Part shown: in pieces, positions 9,333-19,413 of the stretch
How the letters are laid out: every line of letters starts with the position of its first letter
Position numbering within the stretch: the stretch's first letter is position 1
The notes under the pieces: generated by a model
Seen by the model: the letters and a program-made list of their open reading frames with translations, nothing else
What the model was told of the DNA's origin: nothing
Databases searched by the model: none
Position numbers and translations under genes: made by a program
Origin: Acanthamoeba sp. SK_2022b
Taxonomy: Eukaryota > Discosea > Longamoebia > Acanthamoebidae
Length of the DNA stretch: 64,000 nt
Assembly: GCA_027943245.1 (NCBI GenBank)
Contig: JANDJZ010001749.1
Coordinates: 62,001 to 126,000 of the forward strand
Direction: 5' to 3'

Positions 9333-10949
9333 TTAATCCTCTCGGGCAAAAAGTGCCTCAATAAAATCGTCAGCCTTAAACGGCCGCAAATCTTCGATGC
9401 CTTCCCCGACGCCGATATAGCGAATCGGGATACCGAACTGATCGGCGATGGCGAAGATCACCCCGCCCTTGGCGGTACCGTCCAGTTTAGTCAGCGTGAT
9501 GCCGGTTAAGCCCACGGCCTCATTAAATAATTTCGCCTGACTGACCGCATTCTGGCCGGTGCTGGCATCGAGCGTCAGCATAACCTCATGGGGGGCCTGG
9601 TCGTCCAGTTTTTTCATGACGCGGACGATCTTCTTCAACTCTTCCATCAGGTGCGATTTGTTCTGCAGACGGCCGGCGGTATCGGCGATCAAGACATCGA
9701 TGCCGCGCGCCTTGGCAGCCTGCACCGCATCGAAGATCACCGAAGCGGAATCCGCGCCGGTATGCTGCGCCACCACCGGGATACGGTTACGTTCGCCCCA
9801 CACCTGCAGCTGCTCCACCGCCGCGGCGCGGAAAGTATCCCCCGCCGCCAGCATCACCGACTTGCCTTCCGCCTGGAACTGACGCGCCAGCTTACCGATG
9901 GTGGTGGTTTTACCCACGCCGTTCACGCCGACCATCAGGATGACATACGGGGTTTTCCCGCTGACATCCAGCGGCTGATCGACCTTGGCCAGAATTTCGG
10001 ACATTTCCTCCTTCAGCTTGCCGTACAACGCTTCGGCGTCTTTCAGCTGCTTGCGGCTGGCGTGCTGGGTCAGGGAGGTGATGATCTTGCGCGTGGTATC
10101 CACGCCGACATCGGCGATCAGCAGCTGTTCTTCCAACTCGTCGAACAGGTCGTCGTCGATCTTTTTACCGCGGAACAGCCCCATAAAGCCGGAGCCAAGG
10201 TTTTGCTTGGTCTTCAGCAGGCTGCGCTTCAGGCGAGCGAAGAAGCCTTCTTTGGTCGGGCGCTCCTGCTCTTGCGCAGCGGCCGGCACCACAGGTTCAA
10301 GCGGCGCTTCTTCTTCCGGCTCGGGTTCTGGTTCGACGACTGGCTCAGGCTCAATGACCGGCTCAGGTTCAACGACCGGCTCAGGTTCAACGACCGGCTC
10401 AGGTTCAACGACCGGCTCGGGCTCAACGACCGGCTCAGGTTCGACGACCGGCTCGGGTTCGACGACAGGCTCTGGCTCAACACTCGGCTCAGGTTCGACA
10501 ACCGGCTCTGGCTCAACAATCGGCTCGGGCTCGACGACCGGCTCAGGTTCAACAACTGGCTCTGGCTCAACGACCGGCTCAGGTTCGACAACCGGCTCTG
10601 GCTCGACGATCGGCTGCTGCTGCGCCACTACCTGCTCGGTCACGCTGACAATCTCTTCGGCCAACGCTTGCGCCGTTGGGTGTTCGGCCGCCGCCGGCAG
10701 GTTCTCCGCGATTTGTTCGCCGGCCTGACCGTTATCCCACTCTCCCGGGGTGTCGACGGAGGCGGCAGGTTCAGATTCCTGGGCGGGGAGCTTGTCATCC
10801 AGCTTGGCGGCTGCCGGTTCAGCCGGCGTCTCCGCGGCCTGAGGCTCCGCCTGCTCTACCGGCTGCTCAGGTTGCTGTTGCTCTTCTTCCTTTTCCTTCT
10901 GGCCAAAGCCCAGCCAGGAGAAAAACCCACGTTTCTTATCTTTTGCCAT
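9333..10949 (-). CDS. ftsY: FtsY, signal recognition particle receptor GTPase
   Basis: 538-aa SRP receptor that docks ribosome-nascent chain complexes at the inner membrane. The N-terminus ([20 protein letters not shown]) is the conserved lipid-binding helix. Residues ~20-230 form the acidic A domain, here dominated by 16 tandem hexapeptides of the VEPEPV type (115-210). The NG domain follows: N domain from ~235 and G domain motifs [10 protein letters not shown] (341-350), DTAGR (423-427) and TKLDG (487-491). It is longer than E. coli FtsY (about 497 aa), mostly owing to the repeat. It heads the ftsYEX operon and diverges from rsmD. Confidence 0.98.
   Translation of the reverse strand: MAKDKKRGFFSWLGFGQKEKEEEQQQPEQPVEQAEPQAAETPAEPAAAKLDDKLPAQESEPAASVDTPGEWDNGQAGEQIAENLPAAAEHPTAQALAEEIVSVTEQVVAQQQPIVEPEPVVEPEPVVEPEPVVEPEPVVEPEPIVEPEPVVEPEPSVEPEPVVEPEPVVEPEPVVEPEPVVEPEPVVEPEPVVEPEPVIEPEPVVEPEPEPEEEAPLEPVVPAAAQEQERPTKEGFFARLKRSLLKTKQNLGSGFMGLFRGKKIDDDLFDELEEQLLIADVGVDTTRKIITSLTQHASRKQLKDAEALYGKLKEEMSEILAKVDQPLDVSGKTPYVILMVGVNGVGKTTTIGKLARQFQAEGKSVMLAAGDTFRAAAVEQLQVWGERNRIPVVAQHTGADSASVIFDAVQAAKARGIDVLIADTAGRLQNKSHLMEELKKIVRVMKKLDDQAPHEVMLTLDASTGQNAVSQAKLFNEAVGLTGITLTKLDGTAKGGVIFAIADQFGIPIRYIGVGEGIEDLRPFKADDFIEALFARED
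10320..10607 (-). repeat. 18-bp tandem repeat (16 units) inside ftsY
   Basis: Sixteen consecutive 18-base units (288 bases), encoding VEPEPV with a few V/I/S/E substitutions ([24 protein letters not shown]). Synonymous differences between units (ggctcaggttcaacgacc, ggctcgggttcgacgacc and similar) show old expansion with some drift. Because the unit length is a multiple of three, copy-number change keeps the frame. The repeat leaves other frames open and creates spurious long ORFs on both strands. Confidence 0.95.
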
Positions 10950-11191
10950 GTTATGACTCTACTCCGTACCGAAGGCTCGCTTACCCTACATACCTGAAGG
11001 ATATATGCTGACAATAATCCGCCGAGTCTATCACTTTCCCTCGCGCAGCAACACGCATCCGGCATGCTTTCCGGTGTGAAATCAGACAACAAAGTTTTAC
11101 CGTTCCCCCCGACGCCCGTCACCGGTAGAATAGGGGCAACTTTTCGTTAACCTCTGCGGCCCCGCGCCGCAAAAGAAATCAAACAACGCTT
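10950..11191. promoter_or_regulatory. Divergent ftsY / rsmD promoter region
   Basis: 242 bases between divergent starts. It contains no credible gene. The promoters of ftsYEX and rsmD-yhhL must be here; individual boxes were not assigned. Confidence 0.5.
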
Positions 11192-11812
11192 ATGACAAGA
11201 CTCTCGCCACGGGCGGCGGCCAAAAAACCGCCCCAGGCCGCAGCCGGACAGATCCGCATCATCGGCGGCCAATGGCGCGGTCGCAAGCTTCCGGTGCCGA
11301 ACAGCCCGGGGCTGCGCCCCACCACCGATCGGGTGCGTGAAACCCTGTTCAACTGGCTGGCGCCGGTGATTCAGGGCGCGCGCTGTCTGGACTGTTTCGC
11401 CGGCAGCGGCGCATTAGGGCTGGAAGCGCTGTCGCGCTACGCCGGCAGCGCCACGCTGCTGGAATTCGAACGGCCGGTGGCGCAGCAGCTGGAAAAAAAT
11501 CTGGCGCTGCTGCAGGGCAAAGGGGTGGTTATCAACACCAACGCGCTGAGCTGGCTGGCGGGCGAGGGCCAACCGTTTGACGTGGTGTTTCTCGATCCGC
11601 CGTTTCGCAAAGGCCTGCTGGCGGAGACCGCCTTGTTGCTGGAGCAGCGAGGCTGGCTGGCCGACGAGGCCTGGATCTATGTAGAAGCCGAGGCGGAAAG
11701 CGCCGCGGCGGACGTGCCTGCCAGCTGGCAGCTGCACCGGGAGAAAGTCGCCGGCCAGGTGGCCTATCGCCTTTATATTCGTTCGCAAGAGAAAACCGAC
11801 CATGCTGATTAA
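11192..11812 (+). CDS. rsmD: RsmD, 16S rRNA m2G966 methyltransferase
   Basis: 206-aa SAM-dependent enzyme that methylates N2 of guanine 966 in 16S rRNA during 30S assembly. The SAM-binding motif DCFAGSGALGLEALSR lies at residues ~68-83 and the catalytic DPPF motif near residue 136 (VVFLDPPFRKG). The N-terminus (RIIGGQWRGRKLPVP...LRPTTDRVRETLFNWL) is the family signature. The first 20 residues are a basic, Ala/Pro-rich extension. The stop overlaps the yhhL start by 11 bases, and the gene diverges from ftsY as in E. coli. Confidence 0.97.
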   Translation: MTRLSPRAAAKKPPQAAAGQIRIIGGQWRGRKLPVPNSPGLRPTTDRVRETLFNWLAPVIQGARCLDCFAGSGALGLEALSRYAGSATLLEFERPVAQQLEKNLALLQGKGVVINTNALSWLAGEGQPFDVVFLDPPFRKGLLAETALLLEQRGWLADEAWIYVEAEAESAAADVPASWQLHREKVAGQVAYRLYIRSQEKTDHAD

Positions 11813-12074
11813 TCTGGGCCGCCTGCTGATGCTGTGCGTGTGGGGCTTCCTGCTCTCTAACCTGTTCCATCCGTTTCCCAAGCCGCTAAAGTATTTCATC
11901 GACGTGGCGCTGTTCTTTATGGTGGTGATGCACGGCCTGCAGCTGGTGCTGCTGAAATCCACCCAGCCGAAGGATCAGCCGATCAGCTACTGGCAAGAAG
12001 CCAAGATCTTTATCTTTGGCGTGTTCGAGCTGTTGGCCTGGCAGAAGAAACAGCCGCCCATCAAGAAAAAGTGA
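11802..12074 (+). CDS. yhhL: YhhL, DUF1145 small membrane protein
   Basis: 90-aa inner-membrane protein of the DUF1145 family, function unknown. Three hydrophobic stretches are visible (LGRLLMLCVWGFLLSNLF, YFIDVALFFMVVMHGLQLVLL and IFIFGVFELLAW) and the tail is lysine-rich (QKKQPPIKKK). It overlaps rsmD by 11 bases and is cotranslated with it, the same arrangement as rsmD-yhhL in E. coli. Confidence 0.9.
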   Translation: MLINLGRLLMLCVWGFLLSNLFHPFPKPLKYFIDVALFFMVVMHGLQLVLLKSTQPKDQPISYWQEAKIFIFGVFELLAWQKKQPPIKKK

Positions 12075-12077
12075 CCG

Positions 12078-12434
12078 CTACGGCTGAACGGTGAAAGAGA
12101 CGAAGCGCGTGCCCTGCATGTTCAACGTGCCCTGCGCGCCTTGTTCTATCGGGTTGTATTGCCACTGTTTCAGCCGAAGCTGGATGTCTTCACCGCCCTG
12201 TACCGGGCGGAACACCACCTCGTAATACATCGGCTCATTGACCAGCGGTTCGCGCTGCGGCGCACGGGTTTTGGCGACCGGGAAGCTTCGCTTGTCGCTC
12301 ACCGTCACCTGCAGACTGCGCATCGGTGCGCGGTCGTTTTCCGCCTCCTGCTGGCGCTGTTTGAAATAGCGTTGCGTGGCCAGCACGGCGATCAGCGCAA
12401 TCACGGCGACAAAAAACAACGGTGGCTTACTCAT
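12078..12434 (-). CDS. yhhM: YhhM, DUF2500 protein
   Basis: 118-aa protein of the DUF2500 family, function unknown. Starting at 12434 it reads MSKPPLFFVAVIALIAVLATQRYF, an N-terminal membrane anchor, then a charged linker and a beta-rich soluble domain ending GTRFVSFTVQP. A start 17 codons further upstream is possible but adds a basic tail not found in the E. coli protein. It is convergent with yhhL, three bases apart, as in E. coli. Confidence 0.9.
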   Translation of the reverse strand: MSKPPLFFVAVIALIAVLATQRYFKQRQQEAENDRAPMRSLQVTVSDKRSFPVAKTRAPQREPLVNEPMYYEVVFRPVQGGEDIQLRLKQWQYNPIEQGAQGTLNMQGTRFVSFTVQP

Positions 12435-12592
12435 CGGTTTCCCATTTCCTTCGCGGCCAAATCGGCGTAAACATAGCATTCTCAAGAAAGCATTGTCGAT
12501 CGTCGGCAGGCTACCTACACTGAAATAAGAAGTGACATGGGTGACAGTTTGGAGCCGGTTGTTGCGGCTCCCTCATACATAAGGAAGACATA

Positions 12593-13219
12593 ATGAGTTG
12601 GCCGTTCCTTGCCGTATTCTTTTCCGGTTGGCTGTTCGTCGACGCCTCATACCGTGGGCCGCGCTGGCAACGCTGGGTGTTCAAACCCGTCACGCTGCTG
12701 CTGCTGTTGCTGTTGGCCTGGCAGGCGCCGGTGCTCAGCGCGGCAGGTTATCTGATCGTACTCGGCCTGCTGGCGACGCTGATCGGCGACGCGCTGCTCC
12801 TGTTGCCGCGCGAGCGGGTGCTGTACGCCATCGGCGCCTTTTTCCTCTCCCACCTGCTGTATACCCTGAGCTTCGCCAGCCAGATGACGTTCAGTCTGTT
12901 CTGGCCGCTGCCGCTGGCGCTGCTGGCGATAGGCGCGTTGCTGCTGGCCACCCTTTGGACCCGGCTGGAAGAGATGCGCTGGCCGATCGTCACCTACGTG
13001 GCGATGACGCTGCTGATGGTCTGGTTGGCGGGCGAACAATATTTCCTCCGCAGCACCGATTTCGGCTTCTCGCTGCTGACCGGCACCTCGCTATTGCTGC
13101 TGGCCAACGTCGTTTGGCTGATCAACCGCTACCGTTTCACCTTCCGCGCAGCGGACGCCATCGTCGCTTTCTGTTACTTCTCCGGCCACTTCCTGATCGT
13201 GCGCTCACTCTATCTGTAA
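12593..13219 (+). CDS. yhhN: YhhN, lysoplasmalogenase-family (TMEM86-like) membrane protein
   Basis: 208-aa polytopic protein of the YhhN family, related to eukaryotic TMEM86 lysoplasmalogenase. About eight hydrophobic segments are visible; the conserved [12 protein letters not shown] (near residue 63) matches the family motif with a key acidic residue in a membrane helix. An AGGAAG ribosome site lies just before the ATG. Enzymatic activity in bacteria is not established for most members. It stands alone between divergent yhhM and convergent inh. Confidence 0.88.
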   Translation: MSWPFLAVFFSGWLFVDASYRGPRWQRWVFKPVTLLLLLLLAWQAPVLSAAGYLIVLGLLATLIGDALLLLPRERVLYAIGAFFLSHLLYTLSFASQMTFSLFWPLPLALLAIGALLLATLWTRLEEMRWPIVTYVAMTLLMVWLAGEQYFLRSTDFGFSLLTGTSLLLLANVVWLINRYRFTFRAADAIVAFCYFSGHFLIVRSLYL

Positions 13220-13229
13220 CGACCTACCG

Positions 13230-13251
13230 CGGGTTCGGCACGCCGAACCCG
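13230..13251. terminator. Hairpin between yhhN and the protease inhibitor gene
   Basis: Inverted repeat CGGGTTCGG / CCGAACCCG between two convergent genes. There is no clear T-run, so it is a probable but weak terminator. Confidence 0.55.
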
Positions 13252-13259
13252 TTCCCACA

Positions 13260-13637
13260 TCAAGCCAACGCTTTCAACGTTAAGGCATCATCGGCGCCCA
13301 GCTGATTGCGATACAGATCGCCGTCGCGCGAGAAGAACGCCAGCGTGCTGCCATCCGCCCGCAGCAGGGCGATGCCGTCCGGCGCCGGGCGCCAGCCCAC
13401 CACCTCGGCCGCAAACACGCTTTGCAGACAACGTTGCCGATCCACCAGCTGATAGCCGTTGGTTTCACTTTGCTCATTCGCCAAAAACTCGATTTGGCAT
13501 TGCCGTTCGCTGTCGGCCACCTGCCATTGCCCCGCCAGCGACTGCGCGGTCGGCAGCGCCAGGCTGCCAGCCATGACCGCACTCGTCACCATCATGCCGC
13601 CCGCCGCCAGAGCGGTGCGCGTTAAAGTACCTTTCAT
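13260..13637 (-). CDS. inh: Inh/AprI-type periplasmic inhibitor of serralysin
   Basis: 125-aa inhibitor of the AprI/Inh family. These small beta-barrel proteins sit in the periplasm and insert their N-terminus into the active site of serralysin-type proteases, protecting the cell from prematurely folded enzyme. Starting at 13637 it has a signal peptide (MKGTLTRTALAAGGMMVTSAVMA) followed by GSLALPTAQSLAGQW, where the Ser-Leu N-terminal trunk is the part that occupies the protease cleft in known structures. Two cysteines (QCQIEF, QRCLQS) match the conserved disulphide. It follows the protease gene by 55 bases, with a hairpin between them. Confidence 0.92.
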   Translation of the reverse strand: MKGTLTRTALAAGGMMVTSAVMAGSLALPTAQSLAGQWQVADSERQCQIEFLANEQSETNGYQLVDRQRCLQSVFAAEVVGWRPAPDGIALLRADGSTLAFFSRDGDLYRNQLGADDALTLKALA

Positions 13638-13652
13638 ACCGGGCTCCCGCAT

Positions 13653-13681
13653 CACGCCCGGCCGAGACTGCGCCGGGCGTG
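13653..13681 (-). terminator. Intercistronic hairpin between serralysin and inhibitor genes
   Basis: Perfect 9-bp stem ACGCCCGGC / GCCGGGCGT with a 9-base loop in the 55-base gap. No T-run follows on the minus strand, so it is more likely a partial attenuator or mRNA-stabilising hairpin than a full terminator. Confidence 0.5.
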
Positions 13682-13692
13682 TCGTTGCTGTG

Positions 13693-15237
<1,545 letters not shown>

Positions 15238-15316
15238 TTAAGCTTGCTGGAAGGGGCTTATGCGCCGTTGCCGGCAGTGTGTTAGGTAGAATTAATGCAT
15301 ATATATCAGCAAATAA

Positions 15317-15339
15317 GATTGCCATTAAAAATGGTAATC
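15317..15339 (-). promoter_or_regulatory. Operator-like palindrome at the predicted serralysin start site
   Basis: GATTGCCATT-AAA-AATGGTAATC: 10-base arms with one mismatch. It begins right where transcription from the TATAAT at 15347-15352 would start. The cognate regulator is unknown. Confidence 0.45.
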
Positions 15340-15346
15340 GATTCCA

Positions 15347-15352
15347 ATTATA
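15347..15352 (-). promoter_or_regulatory. Candidate -10 box of the serralysin gene
   Basis: Perfect TATAAT on the minus strand, about 140 bases before the 15207 start. The hexamer 17 bases upstream (ATGTTC) is a poor -35, consistent with an activator-dependent promoter. Confidence 0.45.
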
Positions 15353-15765
15353 GGCAGGACCGCGAAACTGAACATAAAATAATCAACCTTTTATTGTCTC
15401 AACGAAAGTTTGTTATGCTGCTTTTTAGGCTTCTTTACAAAACAAATGAAACTTAACGAGGATAAGTTGGCACCAAACTTCAATAACAATGCGGCCTGCA
15501 GGCACAAGCGAATCATGCTGGCTTGGTACGGGCAAAAAGGTAAATTTTGCTAAAGCGTTATAGGTTAATAACTCTTTATTATTAGGTCAGGCGACTTTTT
15601 AGTTTCTATAGGAATATTATTTTCTTATTTAAACTAACGGCAGTGAGGCTTTTCACCCAAATAGGGGATAAGAAAAGCCTATAGATTTAAATTCGCATTA
15701 TTCATTATTGAATGAATACCCCTTTATACACTCGAACGCCGTTAGCAATAATTCTCATCCGGCGC

Positions 15766-15797
15766 TTGACTCTGGAGTTGACTCCAGGGTGTAGAGT
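15766..15797 (+). promoter_or_regulatory. zntA promoter with ZntR operator
   Basis: -35 TTGACT (15766-15771) and -10 TAGAGT (15792-15797) are separated by 20 bases. The spacer holds the inverted repeat CTCTGGAGTTGACTCCAG. The overlong spacer and palindrome are the hallmark of MerR-family activation and nearly match the E. coli ZntR site at zntA. Confidence 0.92.
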
Positions 15798-15838
15798 CAG
15801 CTGAGCAAACCCGTTTAACAGCCCGAAGGGGGGACGTT

Positions 15839-18157
15839 ATGCACAACCAGCAAAACCATAATCATCAGGAACATCACCACACCGAAGGCGGATGCGGCTG
15901 CAACCACAGCCACAGCAAAACCCAGCATGGCTGCAGCAGCGAGCCGAAAAACGCCGCCGCACAGGCCGAACACGCCCACCACCATCACGATCATGGCGAT
16001 AGCGGCTGCTGCACCGCCGCGCCCGACGATCCGGACGAGGAAAGCGACAGGCTGGCCGCCGCTCCCCCTTCCGGTAGCCAACGTTTCAGCTGGAAAGTCA
16101 CCGGCATGGACTGCCCCAGCTGCGCCAAGAAAATCGAAAATGCCGTCACCGCACTCCCCGGCGTCGACAGCGCGCGTGTGTTGTTCGCCACCGAGAAACT
16201 GGTGGTCGACGCGCAGTCCGACATCAGCCTGCGGATCCAGGACGCGGTCGCCCAGGCCGGCTTTACCCTGCTCGGCACTCAGACCGCCAAAGCCGCCGCG
16301 CCGAAAACCTCACGCTTCGGCGAATTCGCACCGCTGCTGCTGTTGACCACCCTGATGGTCGTCAGCTGGGTGCTGGATCGGGTTAACCCGGAGCTGGGCC
16401 GCATCGCCTTTATCGCCACCACGCTGGTCGGGTTGGCACCGGTCGCCGCCAAGGCGCTGCGTCTGATTCGTTCCGGCACGCCGTTCGCCATCGAAACGCT
16501 GATGAGCGTGGCGGCCATCGGCGCGCTGTTCATCGGCGCCACCGCCGAGGCGGCGATGGTGCTGCTGCTGTTTATGGTCGGTGAACTGCTGGAATCCTAC
16601 GCCGCCAACCGCGCGCGGCGCGGGGTGACGGCGCTGATGGAGCTGGTGCCGGAAGATGCGCTGCTGCTGCAAGGTGCGGAGCGCAAACGCGTGCCGGTCG
16701 CCAGCCTGCGCCCTGGCGACGTGATTGAAATCGCACCCGGCGGGCGCCTGCCGGCCGACGCCGAGCTGCTCAATCCATTCGCCAGCTTCGACGAAAGCGC
16801 CCTGACCGGCGAATCGGTACCGGTCGAGCGCCAACAGGGTGAGAAAGTGGCCGCCGGCAGCCTGTCCGTCGATCAGGCGGCGCAGATGAAGGTGATCTCC
16901 GAGCCCGGCAAAAACGCCATCGACCGCATTTTGCAGCTGATTGAGGAGGCCGAAGAGCGCCGCGCGCCGATCGAACGCTTCCTCGATCGGTTCAGCCGTT
17001 ATTACACCCCGGCCATTATGCTGCTGGCCGTCGCGGTGATCCTGGTGCCGCCGCTGCTGTTCTCGCAGCCGTGGGATACCTGGATCTATCGCGGCCTGAC
17101 GCTGCTGCTGATCGGCTGCCCATGCGCATTGGTGATCTCGACCCCGGCGGCGATCACATCCGGGCTGGCAGCCGCCACGCGGCGCGGCGCGCTGATTAAA
17201 GGCGGTGCGGCGCTGGAGCAACTGGGCCAGATCCAAACTATCGCCTTCGATAAAACCGGCACCCTGACCGAAGGCAAGCCGACGGTGACCGACGTGCTGC
17301 CGATCGGCGCGCTCACCGAACAGCGGCTGCTGCAGCTTGCCGCCGCGGTGGAAGCCGGTTCACATCACCCGCTGGCGCAGGCGATCATCAACCGCGCCGC
17401 CGAAAGCGGGACGGAGCTGCCGCTGGCGCAGGCGCGCCGCGCGCTGGCCGGCGTCGGCGTGGAAGGGATCGTGGACGGCAAGACCGTGCTGATCAGCGCG
17501 CCGGGCAAGCTGGCACTGGGCCTGCTCGACGCCCAATGGCAGAGCCAGGTAGACAAGCTGGAAAACGCCGGCAAAACGGCGGTCGTGGTGCTGGAAGACG
17601 GCGCGCCCATCGGCTTGCTGGCGCTGCGCGATACGCTGCGCGGCGACGCCAAACAGGCCATAACCGAACTGAACGCGCTGGGTATTCGCGGCGTGATGCT
17701 GACCGGCGACAACCCGCGCGCCGCCGCGGCGATCGCCGGCGAGCTGGGCCTCGACTATCGCGCCGGTCTGCTGCCGGAAGATAAGGTCAGCGCGGTTACC
17801 GAACTGAGCGAACTGCGCCCGACGGCGATGATCGGCGACGGCATCAACGACGCCCCGGCGATGAAGGCCTCCAGCATCGGCATCGCCATGGGCAGCGGCA
17901 CCGACGTGGCATTGGAAACCGCCGACGCCGCCCTGACCCACAACCGGCTGGTGGGCGTCGCGGAGATGATCCGCATCTCGCGCGCCACCCACGCCAATAT
18001 CCGGCAAAACATCACCATCGCATTGGGGCTGAAGGGGGTCTTCCTGATCACCAGCCTGCTGGGGCTGACCGGTTTGTGGCTGGCGGTGCTGGCTGACTCC
18101 GGCGCCACCGCGCTGGTCACCGCCAACGCGCTGCGGCTGTTGAAAAAGCGCAGCTAA
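15839..18157 (+). CDS. zntA: ZntA, Zn(II)/Cd(II)/Pb(II)-exporting P-type ATPase
   Basis: 772-aa P1B-type ATPase that pumps zinc, cadmium and lead out of the cytoplasm. The first ~60 residues are a His/Cys-rich extension (HNHQEHHHTEGGCGC, HAHHHHDHGDSGCC), followed by a heavy-metal-associated domain with GMDCPSC at 89-95. Catalytic features are TGES (323-326), the membrane CPC motif (427-429), the phosphorylation site DKTGT (471-475), the HHP motif (509-511) and GDGINDAP near residue 660. GGGGGGAC just before the ATG is a good ribosome site. It is longer than E. coli ZntA (732 aa), largely from the N-terminal metal-rich tail. ZntR-type control is visible in the promoter. Confidence 0.97.
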   Translation: MHNQQNHNHQEHHHTEGGCGCNHSHSKTQHGCSSEPKNAAAQAEHAHHHHDHGDSGCCTAAPDDPDEESDRLAAAPPSGSQRFSWKVTGMDCPSCAKKIENAVTALPGVDSARVLFATEKLVVDAQSDISLRIQDAVAQAGFTLLGTQTAKAAAPKTSRFGEFAPLLLLTTLMVVSWVLDRVNPELGRIAFIATTLVGLAPVAAKALRLIRSGTPFAIETLMSVAAIGALFIGATAEAAMVLLLFMVGELLESYAANRARRGVTALMELVPEDALLLQGAERKRVPVASLRPGDVIEIAPGGRLPADAELLNPFASFDESALTGESVPVERQQGEKVAAGSLSVDQAAQMKVISEPGKNAIDRILQLIEEAEERRAPIERFLDRFSRYYTPAIMLLAVAVILVPPLLFSQPWDTWIYRGLTLLLIGCPCALVISTPAAITSGLAAATRRGALIKGGAALEQLGQIQTIAFDKTGTLTEGKPTVTDVLPIGALTEQRLLQLAAAVEAGSHHPLAQAIINRAAESGTELPLAQARRALAGVGVEGIVDGKTVLISAPGKLALGLLDAQWQSQVDKLENAGKTAVVVLEDGAPIGLLALRDTLRGDAKQAITELNALGIRGVMLTGDNPRAAAAIAGELGLDYRAGLLPEDKVSAVTELSELRPTAMIGDGINDAPAMKASSIGIAMGSGTDVALETADAALTHNRLVGVAEMIRISRATHANIRQNITIALGLKGVFLITSLLGLTGLWLAVLADSGATALVTANALRLLKKRS

Positions 18158-18171
18158 GTTCGGAAACCAAT

Positions 18172-18195
18172 ACGGGCGCGGCATACCGCGCCCGT
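18172..18195. terminator. Hairpin between zntA and tusA
   Basis: Perfect 10-bp stem ACGGGCGCGG / CCGCGCCCGT with a CATA loop between convergent genes. The downstream T-content is modest (TTGTCATTT). Confidence 0.65.
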
Positions 18196-18246
18196 TGTCA
18201 TTTCGAGGAAAGAGACTTTTCCTTCATCAATACGACCTTGTCGCCG

Positions 18247-18492
18247 TTATACGCCTTTACGCAGCAAATAACGGTATGGCGCCTGCTCGGTCTCCTGCGC
18301 CACCAGCGTGTGTTCCATAAAGCGGCAGAACCCCGGAATATCGCGGGTGGTAGCCGGATCGTCGGCGATAATCAGCAGCGTTTCGCCGTTGTCCATATGG
18401 CGCACGGTTTTACGCACCATCATCACCGGTTCCGGGCAACGCAGGCCCAGCGCGTCGAGCGTCTGGTCTGCCTGGGCAAATAAGTCAGTCAT
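18247..18492 (-). CDS. tusA: TusA, sulfur carrier protein for tRNA 2-thiouridine synthesis
   Basis: 81-aa sulfur-transfer protein that accepts persulfide sulfur from IscS and passes it to TusBCD for mnm5s2U modification of tRNA wobble bases. The active cysteine is C19 in [14 protein letters not shown]. The family signature [13 protein letters not shown] follows. Start 18492 gives exactly the length of the E. coli protein; an in-frame start six codons upstream exists. It is convergent with zntA and divergent from yhhQ, as in E. coli. Confidence 0.97.
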   Translation of the reverse strand: MTDLFAQADQTLDALGLRCPEPVMMVRKTVRHMDNGETLLIIADDPATTRDIPGFCRFMEHTLVAQETEQAPYRYLLRKGV

Positions 18493-18712
18493 GCAATTTT
18501 TCTCGTTCAAAAACGATCGGCGAACGCTCGCCGCATCTCATTAGCGCCTAGTTTACGCCGGTAGTTTTTCTGCGCAAGATGCGTTAACGTTTGCGTTAAA
18601 TTTAACCATTGCATTGGTTGCGCAAACGCGTATCATGCCGCCGCGCAGCGTTTTTTGCTGTTTTAACAAGACACACTGGGTTCCCTCACCCCACTGCTAA
18701 AAAGGCTACAAT

Positions 18713-19372
18713 ATGTATTCGTTTACCGCACAGCAGCGCTTCACGGCGTTGGTCTGGCTTTCGCTGTTTCATATCGCCATCATTACCTCCAGCAACTACC
18801 TGGTGCAGCTGCCGATCACCGTTTTCGGCTTCCATACCACCTGGGGCGCTTTTACCTTCCCGTTTATCTTCCTGGCGACCGATCTGACCGTGCGCATTTT
18901 CGGCGCGCCGCTGGCGCGGCGGATTATCCTGGCGGTGATGGTGCCGGCGCTGTTCATCTCTTACGTGATCTCCACCGTCACCTATCAGGGAGAGTGGCAG
19001 GGATTCGCGGCGCTGGGCAGTTTTAACCTGTTCGTGGCGCGCATCGCCGTCGCCAGCTTTATGGCCTACGTGCTCGGCCAGATCCTCGACGTTCACGTCT
19101 TCAACCGCCTGCGCCAGCGCAGCGCCTGGTGGGTAGCGCCGGCGGCGGCGATGTTCTTCGGCAACATCAGCGATACGCTGGCGTTCTTCTTCATCGCCTT
19201 CTACAAGAGCAGCGATCCCTTCATGGCCAACAACTGGGTGGAGATCGCGCTGGTGGATTACAGCTTCAAGGTGATGATCTGCCTGCTGTTCTTCCTGCCG
19301 ATGTACGGCGTGTTGCTGAACATGCTGCTCAAACGCATCGCGGCGCGCAGCGGCAGCCTGCAGCCGAGCTGA
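18713..19372 (+). CDS. yhhQ: YhhQ, queuosine precursor transporter
   Basis: 219-aa inner-membrane protein of the QPTR (DUF165/VUT) family, which in E. coli imports queuosine precursors preQ0 and preQ1. Six hydrophobic segments can be traced, with family features ITSSNYLVQLPI, WGAFTFPFIFLATDLTVRIFG and FFGNISDTLAFFFIAF. It sits between tusA and dcrB as in E. coli, with one extra gene (19414) following. About 220 bases upstream hold its promoter. Confidence 0.93.
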   Translation: MYSFTAQQRFTALVWLSLFHIAIITSSNYLVQLPITVFGFHTTWGAFTFPFIFLATDLTVRIFGAPLARRIILAVMVPALFISYVISTVTYQGEWQGFAALGSFNLFVARIAVASFMAYVLGQILDVHVFNRLRQRSAWWVAPAAAMFFGNISDTLAFFFIAFYKSSDPFMANNWVEIALVDYSFKVMICLLFFLPMYGVLLNMLLKRIAARSGSLQPS

Positions 19373-19413
19373 GCCGTGCTATTCTGGGCGGCCCTATCCT
19401 TTGGAGGCCGCCC

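Noticed and set aside
10320..10607. Possible CRISPR-like array
   Set aside because: Units are 18 bases with no spacers and are in frame with a conserved gene; no cas genes nearby.
9588..10997. 469-codon plus-strand open frame opposite ftsY
   Set aside because: It is the antisense shadow of ftsY; its repetitive Arg/Asn/Phe/Leu pattern comes from the VEPEPV repeat read backwards.
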